This document shows, one piece after another, positions 25,221-34,155 of a DNA stretch of 64,000 nt. The DNA is taken from the NCBI GenBank assembly GCA_900314565.1, contig OMVU01000012.1, positions 1-64,000 on the forward strand, given 5' to 3'. The DNA is from an uncultured Eubacteriales bacterium. GTDB lineage: Bacteria; Bacillota; Clostridia; Lachnospirales; Lachnospiraceae. Positions within the stretch are counted from its first letter, which is position 1. The number at the start of each line of letters is the position of its first letter. The translations under genes and the position numbers were made by a program. The notes under the pieces are model-generated. The model ran no database searches, was not told the origin of the DNA, and was given only the letters and a program-made list of their open reading frames with translations.

Positions 25221-25565
25221 GTGCACGAGCTTGGGGTCGTATTCAATGTGATCGAGGCGGTCGAGGAGATCGCAAAGGAAAATGAACTGAAGAAGATCGA
25301 GTCTGTTACGCTCGAGCTGGGGGAAGTTTCCACGGTCATTCCGGAGTATCTCACGGACTGCTGGGACTGGGCTGTCAAACGCAATGTCCTCTTTGGAGAT
25401 ACGAAACTTCTTCTCGAAAAGATCCCTGCCGTCACTTTCTGCGAAGACTGTAAAAAAACATATCCTACAGTCCTGCACGGAAAGATCTGCCCGCACTGCG
25501 GGAGCGGCAGGACATATCTGGTCCAGGGGAATGAGTTCATCATCAAGGAAATTTCGGCGGAGTAA
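25221..25565 (+). CDS. hypA: HypA hydrogenase nickel-insertion protein
   Basis: A 114-residue nickel metallochaperone that delivers Ni2+ to [NiFe]-hydrogenase precursors, and in some bacteria to urease. The start is GTG at 25221, 8 nt after AGAGGAGG, because this gives the family's invariant MHE N-terminus (H2 binds nickel). The zinc site is C74xxC77 and C90xxC93 (FCEDCKKTY...KICPHCG). The length is standard. No hydrogenase structural genes or hypBCDEF lie in the window, so it is an orphan here. A CapA-like gene follows 30 bp downstream. Confidence 0.92.
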   Translation: MHELGVVFNVIEAVEEIAKENELKKIESVTLELGEVSTVIPEYLTDCWDWAVKRNVLFGDTKLLLEKIPAVTFCEDCKKTYPTVLHGKICPHCGSGRTYLVQGNEFIIKEISAE

Positions 25566-25595
25566 GGGAAACTTCTTCAAAATGGGGATGGAGCA

Positions 25596-27023
25596 GTGAA
25601 AAGGTTAAATGATATCAAAAGCCTTCTGATCGGTGCTGAGGCTGTGCTTGTGATTGTAGTCATCGTACTCGGATTTCGGGCGATCTACGGGGAACCGGTG
25701 AAATGGGTCGGGGACGAATACGAGGAGATCACGGAGGAGAATGTGGAAGCCTGCATCAGAAGCAGCGCGAAATCGGCGGAGACCGCTGTTTTGGCCGCGG
25801 AAACTGCCGGTGCGGAGGCGCAGAAGGTCACAGCAGCGTATCAGTCGGCACAGAGGCAGATCGCATTGGGCGCGGAGGAAGAGCGGATCAGTGCTCTCTA
25901 CGATACGGGCTGGTGGGCTTCGGCGGATTTCGACGAGGCAGGAGAAGCCCTGTACAACGGGGGAGCTGCATCGCCGGATGAAACGAGCATTACGATCCTC
26001 GGTACGGGCGATAATCTGGTGCATTCCGCGATCTACCAGAATGCCATGACAGGCAGCGGATATGATTTTACGCCGTATTATGAGTACCTTAAGGGGTTCA
26101 TTTCCTCTGCGGATATCGCAACGGTCAACCAGGAATCTCCGATCGCGACGAGTATCCTTCCGGTGTCCGGATATCCTGAATTCAATACGCCCGAGGAGGC
26201 CGGCTATGCGCTCCTCGACGCGGGCTTTGACGTCATTAACGAGGGGAATAATCATATCATGGATCAGGGGACGGAGGGAGCGCTCGCGACCCTTGACTTC
26301 TGGGATTCGCTCGGAGTCCCCTATGTCGGTTTCTATCGGAATGAAGAGGACCGGGATACGATCCGCGTGGTCGAGAGGAAAGGCATTAAGGTGGCTTTCC
26401 TGGGTATCGTCGAGATGCTGAATTATCCCCTGTCCGACTCGAATACCTGCAAGGTCATCTGGACAAAGGATGAAGACCGCATCCGGGACCTTCTCACGAA
26501 GGCGTCGTCCATGGCGGACGTCGTCGTTGTCCATGTACACTGGGGAGAGGAAAACGAGAGCGAAGTAGAGGATCATGTCATGGAGCTCGCTCAGAAGATG
26601 GTCGACTGGGGAGCTGACATAATCTACGGCAATCACCCGCACCTGCTCAGGGACATTGATATCCTGACGAGAGAAAGTGACGGAAAGAAGTGCCCGGTGG
26701 CCTATTCCCTGGGCAATTTCCTGAACGGACAGACAAATCCGTGGCAGGTGGTGAGCGGTCTCATGACCGTCACCTGCGTCAGAAATCAGGTCACGGGAGA
26801 GGTCGACCCGCAGTACATGAGCTTCCTGCCGGTCATCATGCATTACTCGGGGAACCGTACAAATGGCAGGCTCTATCCGATCTGTCTGTACAGTTCGGAT
26901 CTGGCGGCCTCTCACGGCGTCGCCAGGTACGGGTCGTCCCTGTCGATGAGTTATATCATGAATATTCTGGAGGATAAGGTTCCGGAGGAGTACAGGAACA
27001 GGGTAGGTCGGATACCGAACTGA
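25596..27023 (+). CDS. CapA-family (PGA_cap) membrane-anchored phosphoesterase-like protein
   Basis: A 475-residue protein of the poly-gamma-glutamate synthesis CapA family (PF09587), which has a calcineurin-like metallophosphoesterase fold. One N-terminal transmembrane helix (about residues 8-30, LLIGAEAVLVIVVIVLG) anchors it outside the cell. The family core begins SITILGTGDNLVHSAIY and continues with TVNQESPI, NEGNNHIMDQG, VVVHVHWGEENE and IIYGNHPHLLRDI. These carry the Asp, Asn and His residues expected to bind metals. No capB/capC polymerase genes are nearby. Such stand-alone copies are common in clostridia with unknown substrates. The start is GTG. Confidence 0.85.
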   Translation: MKRLNDIKSLLIGAEAVLVIVVIVLGFRAIYGEPVKWVGDEYEEITEENVEACIRSSAKSAETAVLAAETAGAEAQKVTAAYQSAQRQIALGAEEERISALYDTGWWASADFDEAGEALYNGGAASPDETSITILGTGDNLVHSAIYQNAMTGSGYDFTPYYEYLKGFISSADIATVNQESPIATSILPVSGYPEFNTPEEAGYALLDAGFDVINEGNNHIMDQGTEGALATLDFWDSLGVPYVGFYRNEEDRDTIRVVERKGIKVAFLGIVEMLNYPLSDSNTCKVIWTKDEDRIRDLLTKASSMADVVVVHVHWGEENESEVEDHVMELAQKMVDWGADIIYGNHPHLLRDIDILTRESDGKKCPVAYSLGNFLNGQTNPWQVVSGLMTVTCVRNQVTGEVDPQYMSFLPVIMHYSGNRTNGRLYPICLYSSDLAASHGVARYGSSLSMSYIMNILEDKVPEEYRNRVGRIPN

Positions 27024-27218
27024 AGGGCTCCTGTTCAAGAATGCGAGGCGTTCCTGGGACACCGCCTGCAGAAGCAGGGGATTTTCCTACACTGAATTCA
27101 AGAACGCCTCAGCGTTCTTGCCGCGCCGCGCATGGTGCGAAGCACCTTCCTCTTTGCGCGGCTGCGATCCGCCGGAGGCTTTTATTCTTCATCGATCACG
27201 AGGATTGCGCGATGAAGA

Positions 27219-27334
27219 ATAAAAACAAAGGCTGCCGCATAAGGCGTTAACGGCGCAGATCCAGCAGATTCGGTGAATACTGTCTGCTGTACTGTGGCCA
27301 TACGTCTTAATGCGGCAGCCTTTGTTTTATTTGA
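27219..27334. terminator. Fold-back element acting as terminator (convergent genes)
   Basis: AAAACAAAGGCTGCCGCATAAG (27219-27240) is inverted at CTTAATGCGGCAGCCTTTGTTTT (27308-27330). It lies between the convergent CapA-like and YlmH genes and partly covers the end of the latter. T runs at both ends allow termination in both directions. The ends resemble those of the elements at 1844 and 39100. Confidence 0.75.
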
Positions 27335-28136
27335 AGATCCTGATACGGATAAAATTCCGGCCTTTTTTTGTCGGGGAGAGCACGCCGTCATAAATGAACT
27401 TGCCGTGTCCCTTCACAGAGACGCGCGCTCCTTCCCGGAGCACGGCTCCCCCGCTTCGGGCCGTCCGCCCGTCTACAAAGACATCCTCCCGCGCTATGAG
27501 CTCCTGCGCCTTATTTCTTGCGAGGCGCAGGACAAAGGCCAGCACGGCGTCCAGCCGTTCCGAGGCGACGGATCCCTCGCGGATCTCGAAGGCCGGTCTG
27601 ACGGTGCACTGTGCCGGAGGAACTTCCTCCGCGGAAACGCTTGTATGGCGGACACGGACAAGCTCCCGGCAGACGATTTCCGCAATATTTCTGAAAATGT
27701 AAATATAGGCAGAATGATCCTCCCGGTCGATCAGGATATCTCCTGTCCGGTCCCGCTCAATGCCGAGGCTCATGAGCGCGCCGAGATAATCCCGATGCGT
27801 GAGAGGATCAGCAAATTTTTTCTGCAGGGGACTAATGTGCAGGCAGGTCAGAATATCCGGGTCAGTCTGCTCGTTCCTGATGAAGGTCTCCGTATCGAGC
27901 CAGGAGGGGAGAAAGAAGGCAGCCCGGCGTTCCGCGTCGTCGTATCCTCCCTGCAGGGTGAAACGGACTCCGAAGGCACGGTCGGACTCCGAAGGGACAC
28001 CGAGCTTCTTAAGGGCATCGTAAAAGGAAGCCTGCTCCGAGACGGAGAGAAATTCGGTATGGGTCGTGTATTCATTTTTATAGGCGCGGTCCGCGAGTTC
28101 ACGGATCCGGCTCTCAAGAAAATCAGTTCCTGACAT
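27327..28136 (-). CDS. YlmH-like S4 RNA-binding protein
   Basis: A 269-residue protein like B. subtilis YlmH, which is linked to ribosome rescue and cell-division gene clusters. The N-terminal two-thirds (AYKNEYTTHTEFLSVSEQASFY; LGVPSESDRAFGVRFTLQGGYDDAERRAAFFLPSW; DPDILTCLHISPLQKKFADPLTHRDYLGALMSLGIERD) match the family. The C-terminus is an S4 domain, SERLDAVLAFVLRLARNKAQ to VSVKGHGKFIYDG, which binds structured RNA. It is usually beside divIVA or ylmG; here it stands alone between a CapA gene and a MITE copy. Confidence 0.88.
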   Translation of the reverse strand: MSGTDFLESRIRELADRAYKNEYTTHTEFLSVSEQASFYDALKKLGVPSESDRAFGVRFTLQGGYDDAERRAAFFLPSWLDTETFIRNEQTDPDILTCLHISPLQKKFADPLTHRDYLGALMSLGIERDRTGDILIDREDHSAYIYIFRNIAEIVCRELVRVRHTSVSAEEVPPAQCTVRPAFEIREGSVASERLDAVLAFVLRLARNKAQELIAREDVFVDGRTARSGGAVLREGARVSVKGHGKFIYDGVLSPTKKGRNFIRIRIFK

Positions 28137-28172
28137 GGGTGACTCCTTACGTACGTATGGAAAGAACAGGCA

Positions 28173-28291
28173 CTTGCGAAACTCTGTGTGAAATGGAATT
28201 GTGTGAACAATTCAAACAATCTGCACAAGCCTTAGAACTTCTTCATGAACGAAAGATGTGGAATGAGCAAAAGCACAGACTTTCGCAATTG
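28173..28291. mobile_element. MITE-like element, family A copy 3
   Basis: Ends CTTGCGAAACTCTGTG and CACAGACTTTCGCAATTGC form terminal inverted repeats; the middle matches copy 2. The 14-bp sequence GTATGGAAAGAACA occurs at both sides (28155-28168 and 28296-28309), a clear target-site-like duplication. It lies between ylmH and the histidine kinase gene. Confidence 0.85.
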
Positions 28292-28461
28292 CCTGGTATG
28301 GAAAGAACACCGAGGCGTTCCCGAACGCCTCTTCCTGCGGCACTTTCGATAAAAAGTATTGTACCATACAGGACAGGAAGGACAAAAGACGGATTTGTTC
28401 TGACTGCCGGAGGACGGTCTGTCTTATCCCGGGTTTTGTTTTTATTTTCAGCGTATTGGTG

Positions 28462-28467
28462 TATACT
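28462..28467 (+). promoter_or_regulatory. -10 element of the hybrid kinase gene
   Basis: TATACT is preceded by TTGGTG, with TG in an extended -10-like position, 40 bp before the start codon. No good -35 was found. Confidence 0.4.
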
Positions 28468-28506
28468 TGTAGTGAGCGAAGGAAATGCGCGAAGGAGGCG
28501 GTAAGT

Positions 28507-31122
28507 ATGAAAAAAAGACTGAAAGACCGGCTGTTGAACATCATGTTGGCACAGTACGTACGTATCTATGTCGTGGATATTCCCGGCGACCGTATTGAAG
28601 CACAGATGCACGCGGACAGCAGCGGAGAGTTCATACCCGATCCGGTGCCGGAGATCTCTTTTTTTGATTATATGAAAAACTTCTGCCGTGCAAATCTGGA
28701 TCATGCCTACTGGGCCTGGTTCGAGGCCAGCATCAATCCGGACAACATGCGCTATGTCCTTCGGGGGAAGGAATCCTATGAGCTGAAGTGCCCTCTGAAA
28801 GGAGCGGGCTGGCGGATGTTCGAGGTGCGCCGCTACGAGATGCGGAACGGTGACCCGGTGCGGGCGCTGATCGGTGTCTGTAAAAATATTCCCGGAGAGG
28901 AGCCCGTCACGATCACGGATGCTCCCGAAATGAGGACTGAGTTCGAGCGCTATCTCACGGCACTGCAGAATGACCTCTTTATGAAGGGGCAGTATGAGGG
29001 CGCTCTCTCAACGGAGACTATCGCTAATTTTGAGGTGGACGTCACGGACAGCAAGGTACTTCGGAGTTCTTTTAAGAATCCTGATGTCTTCGTGCCGATC
29101 CCCGGAATGGGAAACCCGGGGTCGCTTCGGGCGATGACAACGGCATGGTCGAGACGAATGGATGGGTTTTCCGTGGAGGAATATCTTCATTTTATGTCGT
29201 CGGAAAATCTTTCCGCATCGTATGAAAACGGAATCACCGCTCCCTCGATCGAGTACAGGATCACGGACCGGAATCTTAAGAAGATCTGGCTGAGACAGAC
29301 GGTGCTCCTGACCAGAGATGATATGAGCGGGCATATCATGGGCCTTATGTCCGTGCGCGATATCACGGAGAGCAAGGAGATCGAGGAGGAGAACAGACGG
29401 CGGCTTGACATTATCGATGGGATGACCAGGGAGTATGTATTCCTGGATCTTGTTAATCTGAGGACCGAGCAGCATCTGATCTATCGTTTCAGCGATGAAC
29501 TCAGAAAAAAGTATCTTGAAGTGCTTCTGCCGAAATATTCTGACGCCATGGAGGCGTACTGCAAGGCCGGTGTCTTCGAGAAAGACCGTGAGGAGTTCAT
29601 TCGGATCATGAGTCCCGATCATGTGCGTGAGGCGCTGAAGGGGAAAAAGGAGCTGAGCTTCCGATACAGGGCCATAACAGACCGGGGTGTACAGTATTAC
29701 AGGTGTAAGATCGTAAAAATCGGAGAGGTCTGGTCTGATCCCAAGGAAGTTCTTGTCGGACTGGCGAACGTTCAGAATGAGCTTGACACGGAGCTCAAAC
29801 AGAAGATCATTCTGGAGAGTGCGCTTGAGAAGGCGAGAGAGGCTGAGAAGGCCAAGACGATCTTTCTGTCCAATATGTCCCACGATATCCGGACTCCGCT
29901 CAATGCAATCATAGGGTTCGCCACGCTTGCGAGACTGCACTCGGAGGATAAGAAGGAGGTGGATGAGAGCATCAGCCGTATTCTTGAATCCGGGGAGCAG
30001 CTCCTGATCCTTATCAATAATATTCTTGACATCAGCAGGATCGAGAGCGGAAGAATGGATCTGAACGAAGCGCCCTGCAGTCTGCGGGAGCTGATCGAGG
30101 GCGTACACGTCCTCTTCCAGCCGGAGATTGAGCAGAAAAAACTGTTTTTCCACTGCGAGATCGACAGCTCGATCGAAGATAAGGTCTACTGTGACAATGT
30201 GCGCATGACGCAGCTCTTTACGAATCTTCTGGGAAATGCGGTAAAGTATACGGAAAAGCACGGACATGTTGAATTTATTCTTCGGCGTGAGGGAAACAGC
30301 TCGTCCGGACGTATGGGGCTTCTTCTGATCGTCCGGGATGACGGGATCGGGATCAGTCCGAAGTTCCAGAGCCGGATCTTTGAGCCGTTCGAGCGGGAGG
30401 ATACGTCCCTTATAGGAAGAGTTCCCGGCAGCGGGCTCGGGATGCCGATCTGCAAGGCGATCGTCGACAGTCTTGGAGGGACGATCTCCGTGCGCAGCCG
30501 ACAGGGAGTGGGAACCGAGTTCATCGTTCATTTTGCGCTGAGGCTTCAGGAGGACAGAAAAAAGACTCCCGGAAAGAAGACAGTCTCAAAATATCAGGTC
30601 TTCTCGGAGACAAAGAGATTCGGTCACTCAGTTAAAAGAGTGCCGAGAGTGCTCCTGGTCGAGGACAATGTGATGAACCGTGAGATTGCGGCCCGTCTGA
30701 TCAGGCATATCGGCTATGACGTTGACCGCGCTGAAGACGGTGAGCAGGCCTGCGATATACTGGAACACGGGCGTATGTTTTATGATGCTGTGCTCATGGA
30801 TATCCGCATGCCGGTCCTTGACGGGTATGCAGCCACCAGACAGATTCGGAAAAGCAGAGATCCTGCTGTCCGTTCGGTCCCGATCATTGCGATGACGGCG
30901 GATGCTTTCGACGAGGATATCGAGAAGGCCCGGGAGGCCGGAATGAACGCGTTCATCTCAAAGCCGGTGGAGCTCGAGACACTTCACTGTGTACTTGGGG
31001 AATTCCTGAACATGCCTGAGACAGAGAAAGAGGACGACCGGCAGAGTAAAGACACAGAGGAAAATAAGGACGGCCTGCGGGATGAAAGCAAAGAGGAAGG
31101 GGCAGACGGCGGTCAGAGCTGA
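28507..31122 (+). CDS. Hybrid sensor histidine kinase/response regulator
   Basis: An 871-residue, apparently soluble hybrid kinase. The first 440 residues contain two or three PAS-like sensor segments (one around YELKCPLKGAGWRMFEVRRYEM, another around LSFRYRAITDRGVQYYRCKI) and no transmembrane helix. The dimerisation domain has NMSHDIRTPLNAIIGF with the phospho-accepting H459. The ATPase domain has NLLGNAVKYTE, DDGIGI and GSGLGMPI. A C-terminal receiver starts at VLLVEDNVMNREIAARL with D765 in VLMDIRMPVLDG. A Glu/Lys-rich tail follows. There is no separate output protein nearby. The ATG at 28507 follows GAAGGAGGCGG. Confidence 0.92.
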   Translation: MKKRLKDRLLNIMLAQYVRIYVVDIPGDRIEAQMHADSSGEFIPDPVPEISFFDYMKNFCRANLDHAYWAWFEASINPDNMRYVLRGKESYELKCPLKGAGWRMFEVRRYEMRNGDPVRALIGVCKNIPGEEPVTITDAPEMRTEFERYLTALQNDLFMKGQYEGALSTETIANFEVDVTDSKVLRSSFKNPDVFVPIPGMGNPGSLRAMTTAWSRRMDGFSVEEYLHFMSSENLSASYENGITAPSIEYRITDRNLKKIWLRQTVLLTRDDMSGHIMGLMSVRDITESKEIEEENRRRLDIIDGMTREYVFLDLVNLRTEQHLIYRFSDELRKKYLEVLLPKYSDAMEAYCKAGVFEKDREEFIRIMSPDHVREALKGKKELSFRYRAITDRGVQYYRCKIVKIGEVWSDPKEVLVGLANVQNELDTELKQKIILESALEKAREAEKAKTIFLSNMSHDIRTPLNAIIGFATLARLHSEDKKEVDESISRILESGEQLLILINNILDISRIESGRMDLNEAPCSLRELIEGVHVLFQPEIEQKKLFFHCEIDSSIEDKVYCDNVRMTQLFTNLLGNAVKYTEKHGHVEFILRREGNSSSGRMGLLLIVRDDGIGISPKFQSRIFEPFEREDTSLIGRVPGSGLGMPICKAIVDSLGGTISVRSRQGVGTEFIVHFALRLQEDRKKTPGKKTVSKYQVFSETKRFGHSVKRVPRVLLVEDNVMNREIAARLIRHIGYDVDRAEDGEQACDILEHGRMFYDAVLMDIRMPVLDGYAATRQIRKSRDPAVRSVPIIAMTADAFDEDIEKAREAGMNAFISKPVELETLHCVLGEFLNMPETEKEDDRQSKDTEENKDGLRDESKEEGADGGQS

Positions 31123-31155
31123 GGGCAGAAAGGAGATGGACAGGTCGTAAAAAGT

Positions 31156-31197
31156 GGAGACAGCAGGCGGCGGGGAGAAAGCTGCTGTCTTTACATT
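31156..31197 (+). terminator. Terminator after the hybrid kinase
   Basis: GACAGCAG...CTGCTGTC followed by TTTACATTT, 35 bp after the stop codon. Confidence 0.65.
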
Positions 31198-31268
31198 TGA
31201 ATAAAAGCGTGTTATTCTACTATGCATTGATGGTTTATTGAGCTTTAAGGCTCTTTCAGAGGAGTATT

Positions 31269-32639
31269 ATGATTAATAAGGAGAAAAAAGTCGCGATCGG
31301 AGTCGCTGTCGGTGCCTGCGCTGTGTTTTATGCGCTGGGCGTTGTGCAGTTTGACAAGGTGCTTTACCCGAATACATTCATAAACGGGGAATGTTATGAT
31401 ATGGATGATCCTCTGCCGGTCAGTGAGGGGCTGATCGACAATACGAAGTCTTTCAGTATCAAAACACTTCAGGGCACAGAGAAGATCGATGGGGAGGAGA
31501 TCGGATGGAGCACGAAACTTTCTCCTTCCATCGAGGAAATTCAGGAGAGCCAGTCACCATGGGCCTGGCCGATTGCCCTCTTTCAAAAGCACGAATACAG
31601 TACGAAAGAAGTGCACAGCTATGACAAAGAACTTTTGTCAGGCAAGATCGACAAACTGAAGTTCATGACAAAGTCGACGGAATTTCCGGTCGATGCGCAT
31701 ATTGAGAAGACAGAGGAAGGATATGTGCTTGTTCCCGAGTCCGATGGAGATACGCCGATCGTGGAGAAGGTGCATGAGGTAATTGCCAAATGTCTGGACG
31801 AGGATCTGGATAAGGTGAATCTGGACGAAGAGGGCTGTTATTATAAAGCTGAGATACGGTCGGACAACCAGGAGCTGCTCGACGAATACGCGCGGATCGA
31901 TGAGATCCAGAACATGGTCGTCACGATCGACCTCACCGATTCGGCTGAGGAGCTTGACAAGAGCGTGTTCCTCGACTGGACTTCCTATGAGAACGGTGAA
32001 CTGAACTTTGACTATGACGCAGTGGACGGCTATGTCAAAGACCTGGCAGATAAGTACGATACGTGGGAGCAGTCAAGGCCATTTACGACGCACAGCGGCG
32101 CACAGATCTCTGTCGGCGGCGGAGGATGGGACACATACGGATTCCTCATGGATCGGGAGACGACGATCGACCTCATCAAGGGCGCGATCATGTCCGGCGT
32201 CTCTCAGACCGTCTCACCGGTGTGGGTCCACACAGGACTGACGAGGAATACCGAAAACTCGGATATCGGGTCGACCTACGTTGAGATCAGCATTGCCGAA
32301 CAGCATATGTGGTATTACGAAAACGGGAACCTTATGCTGGATACGGATGTTGTCACGGGCATGGATATTCCGAGCAGGGCGACGCATCCCGGTGTTTTCA
32401 GGGTCCGCTGGAAGGAGACGGAGCATACGATGACAGGGTCTTACGGATCTGCATTCGTCCATTACTGGCTGCCTCTTACGGAGGACGGTATTGGTATCCA
32501 TGACGCTTCCTGGAGAGGCTCCTATGGTGGAACGATTTATATAAGCAACGGATCCCACGGCTGCATCAATACTCCTTACAGTAAGATGCAGGAGCTCTAC
32601 AATATGATCAGTGCGGGAACGCCGGCGGTCATTTACTGA
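31269..32639 (+). CDS. Membrane-anchored L,D-transpeptidase 3 (YkuD)
   Basis: A 456-residue, more diverged third paralogue. It has a very short cytosolic end followed at once by a transmembrane helix (about residues 8-28, VAIGVAVGACAVFYALGVVQF). A shortened PG_binding_4-like region follows, then the catalytic domain YVEISIAEQHMWYYENGNL. The active site is SHGCINTP with H430 and C432, and GIHDASWRGSYGG lies upstream. The long acidic N-terminus of the other two copies is absent. GAGGAGTATT precedes the ATG. A terminator follows. Confidence 0.92.
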   Translation: MINKEKKVAIGVAVGACAVFYALGVVQFDKVLYPNTFINGECYDMDDPLPVSEGLIDNTKSFSIKTLQGTEKIDGEEIGWSTKLSPSIEEIQESQSPWAWPIALFQKHEYSTKEVHSYDKELLSGKIDKLKFMTKSTEFPVDAHIEKTEEGYVLVPESDGDTPIVEKVHEVIAKCLDEDLDKVNLDEEGCYYKAEIRSDNQELLDEYARIDEIQNMVVTIDLTDSAEELDKSVFLDWTSYENGELNFDYDAVDGYVKDLADKYDTWEQSRPFTTHSGAQISVGGGGWDTYGFLMDRETTIDLIKGAIMSGVSQTVSPVWVHTGLTRNTENSDIGSTYVEISIAEQHMWYYENGNLMLDTDVVTGMDIPSRATHPGVFRVRWKETEHTMTGSYGSAFVHYWLPLTEDGIGIHDASWRGSYGGTIYISNGSHGCINTPYSKMQELYNMISAGTPAVIY

Positions 32640-32664
32640 AAAACCAAAAGATATTCTGACATAG

Positions 32665-32704
32665 TTAGGCGCGTGCATGTGCGGTCATGCATGCGCCTTA
32701 ACTT
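32665..32704 (+). terminator. Terminator after L,D-transpeptidase 3
   Basis: AGGCGCGTGCATG pairs with CATGCATGCGCCT around a 6-nt loop and is followed by TAACTT. The T run is weak. Confidence 0.6.
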
Positions 32705-32733
32705 AAAAAGACAAAGCAGAGAGGAAAAAACTG

Positions 32734-33339
32734 ATGGGAATGAATATTGTATGTCTTGATATGGAGGGTGTCCTTGTACCGGAGATCTGGATCGCTTTTT
32801 CGGAGGCCAGCGGAATCCCCGAACTTCGGAGAACGACCAGAGATGAACCGGATTACGACAAGCTGATGAACTGGAGACTCGGCATTCTTCGCGAACATGG
32901 GCTCGGACTGAAGGAAATTCAGGATACGATTGCGACGATCGATCCGCTCCCGGGCGCAAAGGAATTCCTCGACGAGCTCCGGACCATGACCCAGGTCATT
33001 ATCCTGAGCGATACGTTCACGCAGTTCGCACAGCCGCTCATGAAAAAACTCGGCTGGCCGACGCTCTTCTGCAATACGCTTGAGGTCGCGCCGAACGGAG
33101 AGATCACCGGATACAGGATGCGCTGCAGGAACTCCAAGCTCACGACAGTCAAGGCGCTCCAGTCGATCGGTTTTGAGACGATCGCGGGCGGTGACAGCCA
33201 CAATGATCTCGGCATGATCCGCGCCTCGAAAGCCGGTTTCCTCTTCAAGAGTACGGAGCAGATCAAGGCGGATAATCCGGACCTTCCGGCGTTCGAGGAA
33301 TTCGATGAATTCCTCGAAGCGATCAGGAAGGCGCTGTGA
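32734..33339 (+). CDS. thrH: ThrH-type phosphoserine/homoserine phosphotransferase
   Basis: A 201-residue HAD-superfamily enzyme closely resembling Pseudomonas ThrH, which dephosphorylates phosphoserine and can transfer phosphate to homoserine. The N-terminus CLDMEGVLVPEIWIAF carries D9 and E11; ThrH proteins share this DxE in place of the usual DxD. VIILSDTFTQFAQPLMKKLG holds the Ser of motif II, and GGDSHNDLGM is motif III/IV. The family's TTRDEPDYDKLM segment is present. It ends with TGA overlapping the start of maf, so the two are probably co-transcribed. Confidence 0.92.
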   Translation: MGMNIVCLDMEGVLVPEIWIAFSEASGIPELRRTTRDEPDYDKLMNWRLGILREHGLGLKEIQDTIATIDPLPGAKEFLDELRTMTQVIILSDTFTQFAQPLMKKLGWPTLFCNTLEVAPNGEITGYRMRCRNSKLTTVKALQSIGFETIAGGDSHNDLGMIRASKAGFLFKSTEQIKADNPDLPAFEEFDEFLEAIRKAL

Positions 33340-34034
33340 TGGCCATGAATGAGATCATCATACTTGCCTCCGGTTCTCCGAGAAGACGTGAGCTGCTCAC
33401 TCAGATCGGGATCCCTTTCAAGGTCATTCCCGCCCTGTCTGAGGAACGGACGCAGTCCTGCGATCCGGAGGAGATCTGCAGGAGCCTTGCGACTGTGAAG
33501 GCAGAGGAAGTGGCGAAGCGGATCATGGATGCCCGGGCGGTGTACAATGCACGGGAGACGGAAATCTGCAGGGACAGCTGTGACGGAGTGACGGCAGAGG
33601 GCAGCAGCCTGTACGGTGAAATTCCCAGGGAGGTCGCCTCTTCCCGGAGAGTACGGATCATCGGTGCGGATACGATCGTTGTCCTTCGACGGGAGATCCT
33701 TGGAAAACCGAAGGATGCAGAGGATGCTGCACGGATGCTCACGGAGCTTTCAGGCTGCGCGCATGAGGTCATGACCGGCGTCTGCGTGATCGATCTCTGT
33801 GAGGGCAGAAGGGTGTCGGTGGCTTCATTTTCCGAGTGCACAAAGGTCTTTGTGAGCGAGCTGACACCGCAGGATATCGAAGACTATATCGCGACGGGAG
33901 AGCCCTTCGACAAGGCGGGCGCTTACGGAATACAGGGAATGTTCGCCAGATATATCGAAAGGATCGACGGGGATTACAATACTGTCGTCGGTCTGCCGGC
34001 CGGCCGGCTCTTCAGGGAGTTCCTTAAAGAGTGA
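33339..34034 (+). CDS. maf: Maf-family nucleotide pyrophosphatase
   Basis: A 231-residue house-cleaning enzyme that hydrolyses dTTP/UTP or modified nucleotides. Conserved parts are ILASGSPRRRELL (substrate-binding Arg cluster), SLATVKAEEVA, IGADTIVVL, LGKPKDAEDAARMLTELSG and GEPFDKAGAYGIQG. About 30 extra residues (roughly 68-100) lie between the second and third motifs, lengthening the protein beyond the usual 190-200. The ATG at 33339 overlaps the ThrH stop, and AGGAAGG is 8 nt upstream. Confidence 0.92.
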   Translation: MAMNEIIILASGSPRRRELLTQIGIPFKVIPALSEERTQSCDPEEICRSLATVKAEEVAKRIMDARAVYNARETEICRDSCDGVTAEGSSLYGEIPREVASSRRVRIIGADTIVVLRREILGKPKDAEDAARMLTELSGCAHEVMTGVCVIDLCEGRRVSVASFSECTKVFVSELTPQDIEDYIATGEPFDKAGAYGIQGMFARYIERIDGDYNTVVGLPAGRLFREFLKE

Positions 34035-34155
34035 CCCCGCAGGCATCTCACGACTTTTAAGTCAGGAGAATTCAGCATCAGAGATTAAAAAGAAAAGAAG
34101 TGAGAAAGGGAGATCAGGAGCCCTTAAAGGGCAGTTGGATCTATGGTGTTATGAT

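Noticed and set aside
25605-27062. Long open frame on the minus strand opposite the CapA-like gene
   Set aside because: It is Arg/His/Ile/Asp-rich with no family motifs, and mirrors the codon usage of the real gene on the plus strand. The same applies to the antisense frames at 42405-43805 and 29008-30531.
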